Of a DNA stretch of 64,000 nucleotides, positions 40,445 to 48,723 are shown one piece after another. A program made the translations under genes and the position numbers. How positions within the stretch are numbered: the first letter of the stretch is position 1; each line of letters opens with the position of its first letter. The notes below the pieces were generated by a model. The model was not told where the DNA came from. It made no database searches and was given only the letters and a program-made list of their open reading frames with translations. Source of the DNA: Thermohalobaculum sp039805905 (lineage in GTDB: Bacteria; Pseudomonadota; Alphaproteobacteria; Rhodobacterales; Rhodobacteraceae); contig JBDIVM010000016.1 of NCBI GenBank assembly GCA_039805905.1, positions 17,778 to 81,777 of the forward strand, given 5' to 3'.

Positions 40445-42969
40445 TCCCAGAACCCTCCCCAGCCCTCGCGCAGCTCGGCCCTGCCCATGTCCTCGACGAC
40501 GGGGTAGAGCCGGTTCGCCACCACCAGCCGCTGGCCACCGTCGCGACTCAGCGGCCGGATCAGGGCGGTGAACTCCGACCGGCTCTCATAGGGCAGGAAC
40601 CAGTTGAAGGGGATGGTGAGGAACAGCCCCTTGTCGAAGCTGCCCTCGCCGAACTCGTCGAAGGGAACGTCCGTGAAGGTCGCGAAGCCGCCGACCTCCC
40701 AGCCGTTGGCGAAGCGGCGCTTGAGCGTGATGGTGCCGCCCCAGTCGCCGGCGAGATAGCGCCCGGCATCAAGCTGGGCGCTGAGCCCGTGCCAGCCGGA
40801 ATCGAGATAGAGGCTGGCATGTCCGGTCACCACGTCGTAGCTGCGGAACCCGAACAGCTGGTCGAAATCGCGCTGCTGCACCCAGTTGAGCTCGCCGCCG
40901 AGGCCCCAGCTCTGCCGCGCCGGCTGCCACAGGAGCTCGCCGCCGATGCCGCCGAACATGCGCTCGAGCAGGCCCGCCGACACCCGGCCGTAGAGGCTGT
41001 CGTCGAGCTTTGTCACGTAGTCCGCGGTCAGCCGCGAGATCGAGGGGTCGCCCTCCCTCAGGTAGCGGGCGATGTCGGAGCGGACGCGCGGAAGCTCGGA
41101 GTCGTTCAGCGGCTCGATGTCGTCGAGATTGCCGACAATGCGCTTCTGCAAGGCGCCATTGAGGCTGAGGCCCGGCAGGAGTTCGATTCTGGCCTCAGCC
41201 ACGGCCGCAAGATCGAGCCGCAGGGGCTGGTCGGGATCGAACAGGTTCACCGGCACGGTCGGGTTGATCGCCCAGGAGGTGTGCGGGAACTGCTCCATCG
41301 TCCCCTCGGTGGCGCGCCAGTCCGCCGGAGGGGCATCCGTAACGCTGGCGCTGACCCAGGTGGCGTGCGCGGCATCCGGACGGTTGACCGTATCTTCCAG
41401 CGCCGAGCGCAGGAGCGTCACGCTGACAACCGGCAGGCTGTTCTCGACAGGCACGATCTCGAAGAGCTCGACCGAGGCGGGCATGGTGTTGGCGAGCGCC
41501 CGGGCGGTACGTCCGATCGCGCGCGGCATGGCGCGGAACTTTGCATTCTCGATGTAGACGGTCACCCGTTCGGCGGCCAGCTCGATGCCGAAAAGACCGA
41601 TCCGGTCAGGCTCGAGCTCGGCCACAAGCGTCTCGACCGCGGTGCGGCGCCGGGCCTCGTCGGCATACCAGTCCGTCGGATGACGCAGCGCGGCCCGCGT
41701 CTCGCGCCGGATCGCCTCCTGGCCGGCGGACCTGAGCGCCACCGTGCAGACGAGCTTGCCGTCGGGATGGCGGAAGCTGACCGCGTCGATGACGCCGAAC
41801 TCGGCGTCGATGGCCGTTGCCGCCGCGTCCGGGCAGTCGTATCCCGCCGAGGGCGGCAGCGTGGCGATCGCCCAGCGCGACCCGTCCCCACGGTTCTCGA
41901 TGGCGACGCCGGCGATCCCGCTCTCCGCGAAGCTGGTGGTCACCGGGGAGCCGGTAACCAGGTCTTTGACGGTGCCGAAGCGCGTTGCGGTTACGGCATC
42001 GCCCGGTGGAACAGGGCGGGGTGAAAGCGGCTGCGGTGCGGGCTCGCTGTCGACGGGCGCGAGCGGCTGGAACGGATTGGCTGTCAGGCTGAGGCGAATG
42101 CCGACCTCGGTGCCGTACATGTAGTAGGCGCCGATCTCGATGCCGTCGGTCGGCCGGTACTCGGCGCCGAGATTGACGCCGGTCTTCGGGCTGAACGACC
42201 CGAACGCGCGCTCGCGGCTGTAGCGGTCGTCGCTGTACTCGACCTTCAGCGCCAGACCTTCGACCGGGGTCTGCCACTCGGCGCCGCCGAAGATGCCGAT
42301 CTCCTCGCCGGAGAAGAACTGGCCGAAATCGACCGAGCCGCCGGTACCCGACGAGGTGTCGCGGTCGCAGAACCGGTTGCCGTTGTGGCAGAGCGGGTTG
42401 TCGAGGCCGCTGCGCCCGGCGAAGCGGCCCCAGCCGACGCCGCCCGTGAGCGCGAGGTCGCCGCCGAGCAGGTTCTTGGTGGCGGCAAGATACTCGCCCG
42501 AATAGACGCCCGTTCCAAGGAAGTCCTGCAGCCCGACCGCGACGGCGGGCCAGTTCGGAGATTCCTCGACAAGCTTCAGCTTGAGGTCGAAGCTTCGGTC
42601 GTAAAGCGTTGTCTCTCCTGGTCCAGGCAGCAGGTCGTCGAGCACGGAATAGCGGAACGAAACCTCGAACCAGGGCAGGGCCTGGAAGGCGATGGTGTTG
42701 CGCAGGTAGCCGCCGAACCAGGACGAGGTGACCGACAGCTGGGCATCAGGCTGCATTTCTGCCGTGGGCGTATCGATGAGCCCTGTCACGCCGAACAGGT
42801 TGAGGCTGGGACGGGGTGGCGGAACCGGCACCTCGGCATCTGCGCGCGGGGGCAGAAGTGCAAGAGAGGCAGCGGCGAAGGCGACGAGCACTCCCCCGGC
42901 ATGCTTCCCTGAGGGATGCCGCTGCAAAACCCGCCGGATCAAACTCCCCTCCCGGTTTCCGCGACTCAT
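40441..42969 (-). CDS. YjbH/GfcD-family outer-membrane protein
   Basis: An 842-residue exported protein of the YjbH/GfcD family, predicted as a large outer-membrane barrel for polysaccharide passage. After a signal peptide (VLVAFAAASLALLPPRADA) come SLNLFGVTGLIDTPTAEMQP and FGGYLRNTIAFQALPWFEVSFRYS, the family's start. The C-terminal region contains KRRFANGWEVGGFATFTDVPFDEFGEGSFDKG and ends in WGGFWE after RPLSRDGGQRLVV. ATG 42969 gives a 45-residue signal region and is preferred; GTG 43053 would add 28 residues. Partners equivalent to YjbE and YjbG are not next to it. Confidence 0.88.
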   Translation of the reverse strand: MSRGNREGSLIRRVLQRHPSGKHAGGVLVAFAAASLALLPPRADAEVPVPPPRPSLNLFGVTGLIDTPTAEMQPDAQLSVTSSWFGGYLRNTIAFQALPWFEVSFRYSVLDDLLPGPGETTLYDRSFDLKLKLVEESPNWPAVAVGLQDFLGTGVYSGEYLAATKNLLGGDLALTGGVGWGRFAGRSGLDNPLCHNGNRFCDRDTSSGTGGSVDFGQFFSGEEIGIFGGAEWQTPVEGLALKVEYSDDRYSRERAFGSFSPKTGVNLGAEYRPTDGIEIGAYYMYGTEVGIRLSLTANPFQPLAPVDSEPAPQPLSPRPVPPGDAVTATRFGTVKDLVTGSPVTTSFAESGIAGVAIENRGDGSRWAIATLPPSAGYDCPDAAATAIDAEFGVIDAVSFRHPDGKLVCTVALRSAGQEAIRRETRAALRHPTDWYADEARRRTAVETLVAELEPDRIGLFGIELAAERVTVYIENAKFRAMPRAIGRTARALANTMPASVELFEIVPVENSLPVVSVTLLRSALEDTVNRPDAAHATWVSASVTDAPPADWRATEGTMEQFPHTSWAINPTVPVNLFDPDQPLRLDLAAVAEARIELLPGLSLNGALQKRIVGNLDDIEPLNDSELPRVRSDIARYLREGDPSISRLTADYVTKLDDSLYGRVSAGLLERMFGGIGGELLWQPARQSWGLGGELNWVQQRDFDQLFGFRSYDVVTGHASLYLDSGWHGLSAQLDAGRYLAGDWGGTITLKRRFANGWEVGGFATFTDVPFDEFGEGSFDKGLFLTIPFNWFLPYESRSEFTALIRPLSRDGGQRLVVANRLYPVVEDMGRAELREGWGGFWE

Positions 42970-43130
42970 AAGTCCCGCCAGCGTGGCGAACAACGATTCG
43001 GTGCCCGGCCATCGCGCGCGGAGGGAGCGGATCGCCGGTGCGGGAAGGGACACGCGGGAAAGTGGTTGTGGTGGATCGCGCCTGCCCGCATTGTGCGGTC
43101 CGATCGAGATGGACCAGAAGGTGACGATTC

Positions 43131-43508
43131 ATGCCCGCAACCTGCATCAGGCTCCTGCCCGGCGGAGATCCCCGCACGGGGATGGAGCCCTCGCACCTGA
43201 CCAGCCCGGAGAACTTCCTGGGCCCGGACCCGAAGGAGACCATTCACACCGCCTTCCGCAGCCGCGAGGGCAACGTGACCGCGGGGGTCTGGGAGTGCTC
43301 GCCCTGCCGCGAGGACATCCGGCGCTACGGGGTCGACGAGCTCTGCGTGGTGATCGCGGGCGCGGTGACCATCACTGATCGCGAGGGAAGGTCTGAGACC
43401 TTCGGGCCGGGCGACAGTTTCGTGATGGATCGGGAGTTCTCCGGCGTCTGGCACATCACCGAGACGCTGAAGAAGTTCTGGATGATCCACGAGCCGAAGT
43501 CAGGTTGA
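43131..43508 (+). CDS. Cupin-domain protein (DUF861/Cupin_3 type)
   Basis: A 125-residue cupin. The core reads VTAGVWECSPCREDIRRYGVDELCVVIAGAVTITDREG followed by ETFGPGDSFVMDREFSGVWHITETLKKFW. This matches the Cupin_3 group, where GxxxxxxW and ExxxVxxGxxxI replace the canonical metal-binding motifs. Related proteins act on ureidoglycine or similar small metabolites, but many are unassigned. The stop shares bases with the VOC gene start (TGATG), so both are translated together. Confidence 0.85.
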   Translation: MPATCIRLLPGGDPRTGMEPSHLTSPENFLGPDPKETIHTAFRSREGNVTAGVWECSPCREDIRRYGVDELCVVIAGAVTITDREGRSETFGPGDSFVMDREFSGVWHITETLKKFWMIHEPKSG

Positions 43509-43915
43509 TGGCCGCCGCGCCCGACACCCCCGCGCCGCCCGGCGCGGCCGAGCTTTCGATCACCTTCTTCTATTACCGCGACCTCGCCGGGGCGATGCGC
43601 TTCTACGAGGATGTCATGGGCTTCCGGCTGGCGATCGACCAGGGCTGGTCCAAGATCTACCGCATTGCCGGGGCAGCGCATCTGGGTCTGGTCGACGAGA
43701 GCCGCGGCATGCACCGCGCCGCGCCGGAAAAGCCGGTGCAGCTCTGCCTCAGGGTAACCGATGCGGACGCCTGGCACGCCTATGCCCGCGCGCGCAGCGT
43801 GCGCGGCCTCTCGGCCCTGAAACAGAACGACGCGCTGGGCATCCGCGCCTTTGTCTTCGAGGATCCGGAAGGCTACCAGATCGAGGTGCAGACCCCGACC
43901 CGCACGGGGGTGTGA
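43508..43915 (+). CDS. VOC-family (glyoxalase/bleomycin-resistance fold) protein
   Basis: A 135-residue vicinal oxygen chelate protein. ELSITFFYYRDLAGAMRFYEDVMGFRLAIDQGW opens the first beta-alpha-beta module; AHLGLVDESRG and VQLCLRVTDADAWHAYARAR lead to FVFEDPEGYQIEVQT, where the Glu of the YxxEVQ motif is a usual metal ligand. It may bind a metal and a small substrate; none is indicated. ATG 43508 overlaps the cupin stop; the in-frame TTG at 43505 is less likely. Confidence 0.85.
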   Translation: MAAAPDTPAPPGAAELSITFFYYRDLAGAMRFYEDVMGFRLAIDQGWSKIYRIAGAAHLGLVDESRGMHRAAPEKPVQLCLRVTDADAWHAYARARSVRGLSALKQNDALGIRAFVFEDPEGYQIEVQTPTRTGV

Positions 43916-43993
43916 GCGGGGCCCGGACGCCTTCGCCGCGATTGACCCTTGCGTGCGTTCATGTAATGTTCTGACCCTATGCTGGGAGTCGCC

Positions 43994-46288
43994 ATGAACG
44001 ATTTCGCTGCGCCGATCTCGGCCCAGATCTGGAACATGAAGTACCGGCTGCGCGGACCCGACGGCGCGCCGGTCGACGGCACCGTGGCCGAGACCTGGCG
44101 CCGCGTGGCGCGCGCGCTGGCGGCGGCCGAGCCCGAGGCCGGGCGGGCCGCACGGGAGAGCCAGTTCCTCGAGGCCATGCGGGGCTTCCGCTTCCTCCCG
44201 GCGGGCCGCATCCTCTCGGGCGCGGGGACAGGCCGCACCGTCACGCTCTTCAACTGCTTCGTGATGGGCACGATCCCGGACAGCCTCGCCGGCATCTTCG
44301 AGATGCTGAAGGAGGGCGCACTGACCATGCAGCAGGGCGGCGGCATCGGCTTCGACTTCTCGACCATCCGCCCGAAGGGCGCGCCGGTGGCGGGGGTGGG
44401 GGCGGACGCCTCGGGGCCGCTGAGCTTCATGGACGTCTGGGACGCGATGTGCCGCACCATCATGTCGGCCGGCTCGCGCCGGGGCGCGATGATGGCGACG
44501 CTCGCCTGCGACCACCCCGACATCGAGGCCTTCGTCGCCGCCAAGCAGGACCCGGCGCGGCTGCGCATGTTCAATCTCTCGGTGCTGGCGACCGACGCCT
44601 TCATGGAAGCCGTCGAGGCCGACGGCCCCTGGGAGCTGCAGTTCGAGGGCCGCGTCTTCCGCAGCATCCGCGCCCGCGACCTGTGGAACCGGATCATGCG
44701 GGCGACCTACGACTACGCCGAGCCGGGGGTGATCTTCATCGACCGCGTGAACCTGGCCAACAACCTGAATTACATAGAGAAAATCAGCGCGACCAACCCC
44801 TGCGGCGAGCAGCCGCTGCCACCCTATGGCGCCTGTCTCCTCGGCTCGGTCAACCTCGCCGCGCTGGTGCAGGACCCGTTCGGGCCCGACGCCCGGATCG
44901 ACGAGGCGGAACTGGCCGCGCTCGTCACCACCGCCGTCCGCATGATGGACAATGTCGTCGACGTCTCGCGTTTCCCGCTCGAGGCGCAGCGGATCGAGGC
45001 GCAGGCCAAGCGGCGGATCGGGCTCGGCGTGACCGGGCTCGCCGATGCGCTCCTGATGACCGGGCTCCGCTACGGATCGGACGAGGCGGTGGCGCGCACC
45101 GGCGCCTGGATGCGGGCGGTGCTGCACGCTGCCTACCGCGCCTCGGTCGAGCTCGCGCGCGAGAAGGGGCCGTTTCCGCTCTTCGACCGCGATCGCTACC
45201 TCGAGGGCGCGTTCATCCGCAGCCTGCCGCAGGACATCCGCGACGGAATCGCCGCGCATGGCATCCGCAACGCGCTGCTGACCTCGATCGCGCCCACCGG
45301 CACGATCTCGCTCTTCGCCGGTAACGTATCCTCGGGGATCGAGCCGGTCTTCGCCTATGCCTACACCCGCAAGGTGCTGATGCCCGATGGCAGCCGCACC
45401 GAGGAGGAGGTGGCCGACTACGCCGTGGCGAGGTTCCGCGAGAAGTTCGGCGCCGACGCACCCCTGCCCGGGAATTTCGTCGACGCCCAGACATTGGCTC
45501 CCCTCGACCACGTCCGGATGCAGGCCGAGGCGCAGAAATGGGTCGACAGTTCGATCTCCAAGACCATCAACTGCCCGGCCGACATCTCCTTCGACGCCTT
45601 CAAGGATGTCTATGCCGAGGCTTACCGCACGGGCTGCAAGGGCTGCACCACCTATCGGCCGAATGCCGTGACCGGCTCGGTGCTCGAGGCGAAGTCCGCG
45701 TCCGAGAAGGTCGAGACGCTCCCGGCCTCCGAGGCGCCCTCGCACCCCGGCGAGGTGATCTGGATCTCGGAGCCGCTGGAGCGCCCCGAGATGCTGACGG
45801 GCCAGACCTACAAGGTGAAATGGCCCGACAGCCCGCACGCCATCTACATCACCATGAATGACGTCGTGGTGGCCGGGCGGCGTCGGCCGTTCGAGATCTT
45901 CATCAACTCGAAGAACATGGAGCACTACGCCTGGACCGTGGCGCTGACCCGGATGATCTCGGCCGTGTTCCGCCGGGGCGGCGATGTCAGCTTCGTGGTC
46001 GAGGAGCTGAAGGCGGTGTTCGATCCGCGCGGCGGCGCCTGGATCAAGGGACGCTACGTGCCCTCGATCCTCGCCGCGATCGGCGGCGTGATCGAACGCC
46101 ACCTGATCGAGACCGGGTTCATCGAGGGCGAGGGAATGGGGCTCGCCGCCGATCCGGCGGCGCTGGCGCTGCCGGTCGGCGAGAACCGGCTCGCCCCCTC
46201 GGCCTGCCCGTCCTGCGGCAGCTTCAACACGGCGATCAGGGAGGGGTGCGAGGTCTGCCTCGACTGCGGATATTCGAAGTGCGAGTGA
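43994..46288 (+). CDS. nrdJ: Adenosylcobalamin-dependent (class II) ribonucleotide reductase
   Basis: A 764-residue enzyme making deoxyribonucleotides with a B12-generated thiyl radical. The active-site stretch NPCGEQPLPPYGACLLGSVNL gives the Asn, Cys and Glu of catalysis; LFNCFVMG holds one redox cysteine, TGCKGCTTYRPNAVTGSV follows the barrel, and SIAPTGTISLFAGNVSSGIEP is conserved. The C-terminus ends in a zinc-binding domain, CPSCGSFNTAIREGCEVC then LDCGYSKCE, which also supplies thiols for re-reduction. ATG 43994 has GGGAG at a good distance. Only 78 bases separate it from the VOC gene, too short for a cobalamin riboswitch, and no B12-box was seen. Confidence 0.95.
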   Translation: MNDFAAPISAQIWNMKYRLRGPDGAPVDGTVAETWRRVARALAAAEPEAGRAARESQFLEAMRGFRFLPAGRILSGAGTGRTVTLFNCFVMGTIPDSLAGIFEMLKEGALTMQQGGGIGFDFSTIRPKGAPVAGVGADASGPLSFMDVWDAMCRTIMSAGSRRGAMMATLACDHPDIEAFVAAKQDPARLRMFNLSVLATDAFMEAVEADGPWELQFEGRVFRSIRARDLWNRIMRATYDYAEPGVIFIDRVNLANNLNYIEKISATNPCGEQPLPPYGACLLGSVNLAALVQDPFGPDARIDEAELAALVTTAVRMMDNVVDVSRFPLEAQRIEAQAKRRIGLGVTGLADALLMTGLRYGSDEAVARTGAWMRAVLHAAYRASVELAREKGPFPLFDRDRYLEGAFIRSLPQDIRDGIAAHGIRNALLTSIAPTGTISLFAGNVSSGIEPVFAYAYTRKVLMPDGSRTEEEVADYAVARFREKFGADAPLPGNFVDAQTLAPLDHVRMQAEAQKWVDSSISKTINCPADISFDAFKDVYAEAYRTGCKGCTTYRPNAVTGSVLEAKSASEKVETLPASEAPSHPGEVIWISEPLERPEMLTGQTYKVKWPDSPHAIYITMNDVVVAGRRRPFEIFINSKNMEHYAWTVALTRMISAVFRRGGDVSFVVEELKAVFDPRGGAWIKGRYVPSILAAIGGVIERHLIETGFIEGEGMGLAADPAALALPVGENRLAPSACPSCGSFNTAIREGCEVCLDCGYSKCE

Positions 46289-46290
46289 GC

Positions 46291-46312
46291 AGGCGGGCAG
46301 CGCCTGCCGCCC
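46291..46312. terminator. Bidirectional hairpin between convergent nrdJ and SIMPL genes
   Basis: GGC-G-GGCAG pairs with CTGCC-GCC over a three-base loop (8 bp with one bulged G) in the 30-base gap between two convergent stops. It lacks a T-run, so strength is uncertain. Confidence 0.4.
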
Positions 46313-46318
46313 GGCCGC

Positions 46319-47026
46319 CTACTCACGCGGGGCGATCTCCCAGACCACCGTCACCGCGCTGCTGATCCGGGTCTCGCCTGCTTCCACCGGCACCGCCTCG
46401 GCGGCCATCCGGAACTGCATCCCGGCCGACATGGGATGGGGTCCGAAGCTGCCGCCGTCGGTGACCGAGAGAACCCGAACGATCTTCACGCCGGCCGCCT
46501 CGGCCAGCACCCCGGCGGCGCGGGAGGCATCGGCCACAGCCGCGTTGCGCGCCATGTCGGCCACCGCCCGGTCGTCGGCGAGGCCGAAGCCCAGCGAGTT
46601 GATACGGTTCGCACCCTCGCTTACCAGCCGGTCCAGCACCGCGCCGAGCCCGGCGAGCGCGCGCACCGTCACCGCGACCTCGTTGACTACGCGGTAGCCG
46701 GCGATCGCCGGCGCCCGATGCGGCTGGTTCGGATCCGGCGCCTCGTAGTGCGGTTCGACGACGAGCCCGGCGGTCTGGATGTCACGGGCCTCGATGCCAG
46801 CCTCCTTCAGCGCGGCGATGATGCGCGCCGCGGCTGCGCTGTTGGCGGCTAGTGCCTCGGCCGCCGTCGCGCCCTCAGTCTCGACGCCGGCGCGCACCGT
46901 GGCGATGTCCGGGGCGGCCGCGGCCGAGCCCTGGCCGCTGACGGTCAGGGTTGCCGTCGGCGCGTCGGCCAGCACCGGTGTTGCAAGGAGGACAAGGGCG
47001 AGGGTGGCTGCAAGCAGTCTCGGCAT
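46319..47026 (-). CDS. Periplasmic SIMPL-domain (DUF541) protein
   Basis: A 235-residue exported protein. Signal peptide at 1-~20 (MPRLLAATLALVLLATPVLA). The SIMPL domain begins ATLTVSGQGSAAAAPDIATVRAGVETEG and continues with IIAALKEAGIEARDIQTAGLVVEPHYE, ending in ETRISSAVTVVWEI; these match the YggE/Omp28-like family linked in E. coli to lower oxidative stress. ATG 47026 is preferred over 47044 because AGGAGAT is seven bases upstream. Transcribed alone, divergent from the SPFH gene and convergent with nrdJ. Confidence 0.9.
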   Translation of the reverse strand: MPRLLAATLALVLLATPVLADAPTATLTVSGQGSAAAAPDIATVRAGVETEGATAAEALAANSAAAARIIAALKEAGIEARDIQTAGLVVEPHYEAPDPNQPHRAPAIAGYRVVNEVAVTVRALAGLGAVLDRLVSEGANRINSLGFGLADDRAVADMARNAAVADASRAAGVLAEAAGVKIVRVLSVTDGGSFGPHPMSAGMQFRMAAEAVPVEAGETRISSAVTVVWEIAPRE

Positions 47027-47235
47027 CAGAGATCTCCTGAACATCGCCGGGCGCGATGCCCCGGGACGCGTCCGAGCATAACGCCTTGCAACCTCGGAGT
47101 GAAAGGGGGGGATGGTGTGCCGCGGCGATGCGCCGGAGGCGGTACGTGGTCTCGTCGGAACCGGCCGAAAACTTGTGATTCCGGGCGTTCGCGCGCAGTA
47201 TGACGGCCGACCGCTCGTCGCAAGGGGAATCCTAG

Positions 47236-48168
47236 ATGGAAGGCATCAGCGTATTCGGAATCGCACTTATCGTCCTGCTGGTTTTTGTGGTGATCCTGGT
47301 CAGCCGTGCCGTGCGCACGGTCCCGCAGGGCGAGAACTGGACGGTGGAGCGTTTTGGCCGCTACACCCGCACGCTCGGTCCTGGCCTCCGGTTCATGATC
47401 CCGCTGATCGAGACGGTCGGGTCGAAGGTCAACATGATGGAAACCGTGCTCGACATTTCGGGCCAAGAGGTGATCACGCGGGACAACGCCATGGTCCATG
47501 CCGATGCGATCGCCTTCTACCAGGTGATCGACGCCGCCCAGTCGGCCTATGAGGTCAGGGGGCTCGAGCGGGCGCTCGAGAACCTGTCGATGACCAACAT
47601 CCGCACGGTGATCGGCGCGATGGATCTCGACGACGTGCTGTCGAACCGCGACATCATCAACTCGAAGCTCCTGCACGTGATCGACGACGCGGCGCATCCC
47701 TGGGGCGTCAAGGTGACCCGGGTCGAGATCAAGGATCTGCGCCCGCCCGCAGACATCGTCGAGGCGATGGGCAAGCAGATGAAGGCCGAGCGCGAGAAGC
47801 GGGCGGAGATCCTGCAGGCCGAGGGCGAGAAGCAGTCCGCCATCCTCAAGGCCGAGGGCGTGCGCGAGAGCCAGATCCGCGAGGCCGAGGGTCGCCGCCA
47901 GGCTGCCTTCCTCGACGCCGAGGCGCGCGAGCGTGCCGCCGAGGCGGAGGCCAGGGCGACCTCGATGGTCTCCGAAGCGATTGCACGCGGGGACGTGCAG
48001 GCGCTCAACTATTTCGTGGCGCAGAAATACGTCGAGAGCTTGCGCGACATCGCGGCCTCTCCTAACTCAAAGACGGTGCTGATCCCGCTCGAGGCAGCCG
48101 GTATTGCCGGGGCGGTGTCGGGCGTTGCCGAGCTGACCAAGGCGATCGGCAGCGGATCGGGCCGCTGA
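47236..48168 (+). CDS. SPFH/band-7 (stomatin-like, QmcA-type) membrane protein
   Basis: A 310-residue membrane-anchored protein. One N-terminal transmembrane helix (ISVFGIALIVLLVFVVILVS) leads to an SPFH domain: TVPQGENWTVERFGRYTRTLGPGLRFMIPLIE and EVITRDNAMVHADAIAFYQV, RTVIGAMDLDDVLSNRD. A long Ala/Glu/Arg coiled coil (AMGKQMKAEREKRAEILQAEG onward) drives oligomerisation. It resembles E. coli QmcA. The downstream NfeD gene, 22 bases away, is its usual partner in membrane microdomain or quality-control complexes. Confidence 0.93.
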   Translation: MEGISVFGIALIVLLVFVVILVSRAVRTVPQGENWTVERFGRYTRTLGPGLRFMIPLIETVGSKVNMMETVLDISGQEVITRDNAMVHADAIAFYQVIDAAQSAYEVRGLERALENLSMTNIRTVIGAMDLDDVLSNRDIINSKLLHVIDDAAHPWGVKVTRVEIKDLRPPADIVEAMGKQMKAEREKRAEILQAEGEKQSAILKAEGVRESQIREAEGRRQAAFLDAEARERAAEAEARATSMVSEAIARGDVQALNYFVAQKYVESLRDIAASPNSKTVLIPLEAAGIAGAVSGVAELTKAIGSGSGR

Positions 48169-48190
48169 GGCCGGGAGCGGGGAGGTCGCG

Positions 48191-48664
48191 ATGGATCTCG
48201 ATCTGTTCGCCTATCTCGACGGGGCGTCGCCCTGGTGGTGGATCGCGCTGGCGCTGGCTCTGGGTGCGGTCGACATGGTCCTGCTGACCTACTACGTGCT
48301 CTGGCTCGGTCTGGCATCGCTGAGCGTCGGACTGATGCTGTTTGCGTTCCCGGCGCTTCCCGGGACGGGTCAGGTGCTGGCTTTCGGACTGCTTGCGATC
48401 GTTTACACCGCGATCGGCTGGGTCTGGCTGCGGCGCCGTCAGGTGATCGACGAGCATCCGGGGCTCAATCGGCGATCGGCGGCGATGATCGGCCGGCAGG
48501 CGGTCGTCACCGACGAGTTTGCAGCCGGTGTTGGCTGGGTCGAGGTCGACGGCGTGCGCTGGCGCGCGCGCCTGGCCGATGGCGTGAAGCCGGCGCCTGC
48601 CGGGACGGCGATGGCGATCTCGGATGCCGATGGCATGACACTCGTGGTGGCGCCAGCCGCATAG
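48191..48664 (+). CDS. NfeD-family membrane protein
   Basis: A 157-residue NfeD protein with three membrane segments (ASPWWWIALALALGAVDMVLLTYYVLWLG, LASLSVGLMLFAFPAL, VLAFGLLAIVYTAIGWVWL) and a C-terminal OB-fold (GRQAVVTDEFAAGVGWVEVDGVRWRAR). It is of the short type (NfeD1b) without protease domain, as usual when paired with a QmcA-like protein. Starts 22 bases after the SPFH gene with GGGGAGG upstream. Confidence 0.92.
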   Translation: MDLDLFAYLDGASPWWWIALALALGAVDMVLLTYYVLWLGLASLSVGLMLFAFPALPGTGQVLAFGLLAIVYTAIGWVWLRRRQVIDEHPGLNRRSAAMIGRQAVVTDEFAAGVGWVEVDGVRWRARLADGVKPAPAGTAMAISDADGMTLVVAPAA

Positions 48665-48723
48665 GCAGCGGCACCCGGTTCCGGCATGGGAGCAAATTGC
48701 CGGGACAGATTGCAAGAGGGGTG

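Noticed and set aside
43325..46102. A 925-codon open frame on the minus strand opposite nrdJ.
   Set aside because: The product is His/Arg/Asp-rich low-complexity sequence; the plus strand carries all active-site motifs of class II ribonucleotide reductase.
47112..47552. Plus-strand frame starting before the SPFH gene.
   Set aside because: It runs into the SPFH gene in the wrong frame, and its sequence is Gly/Arg/Pro-rich without similarity; the SPFH start at 47236 is well supported by its membrane helix.
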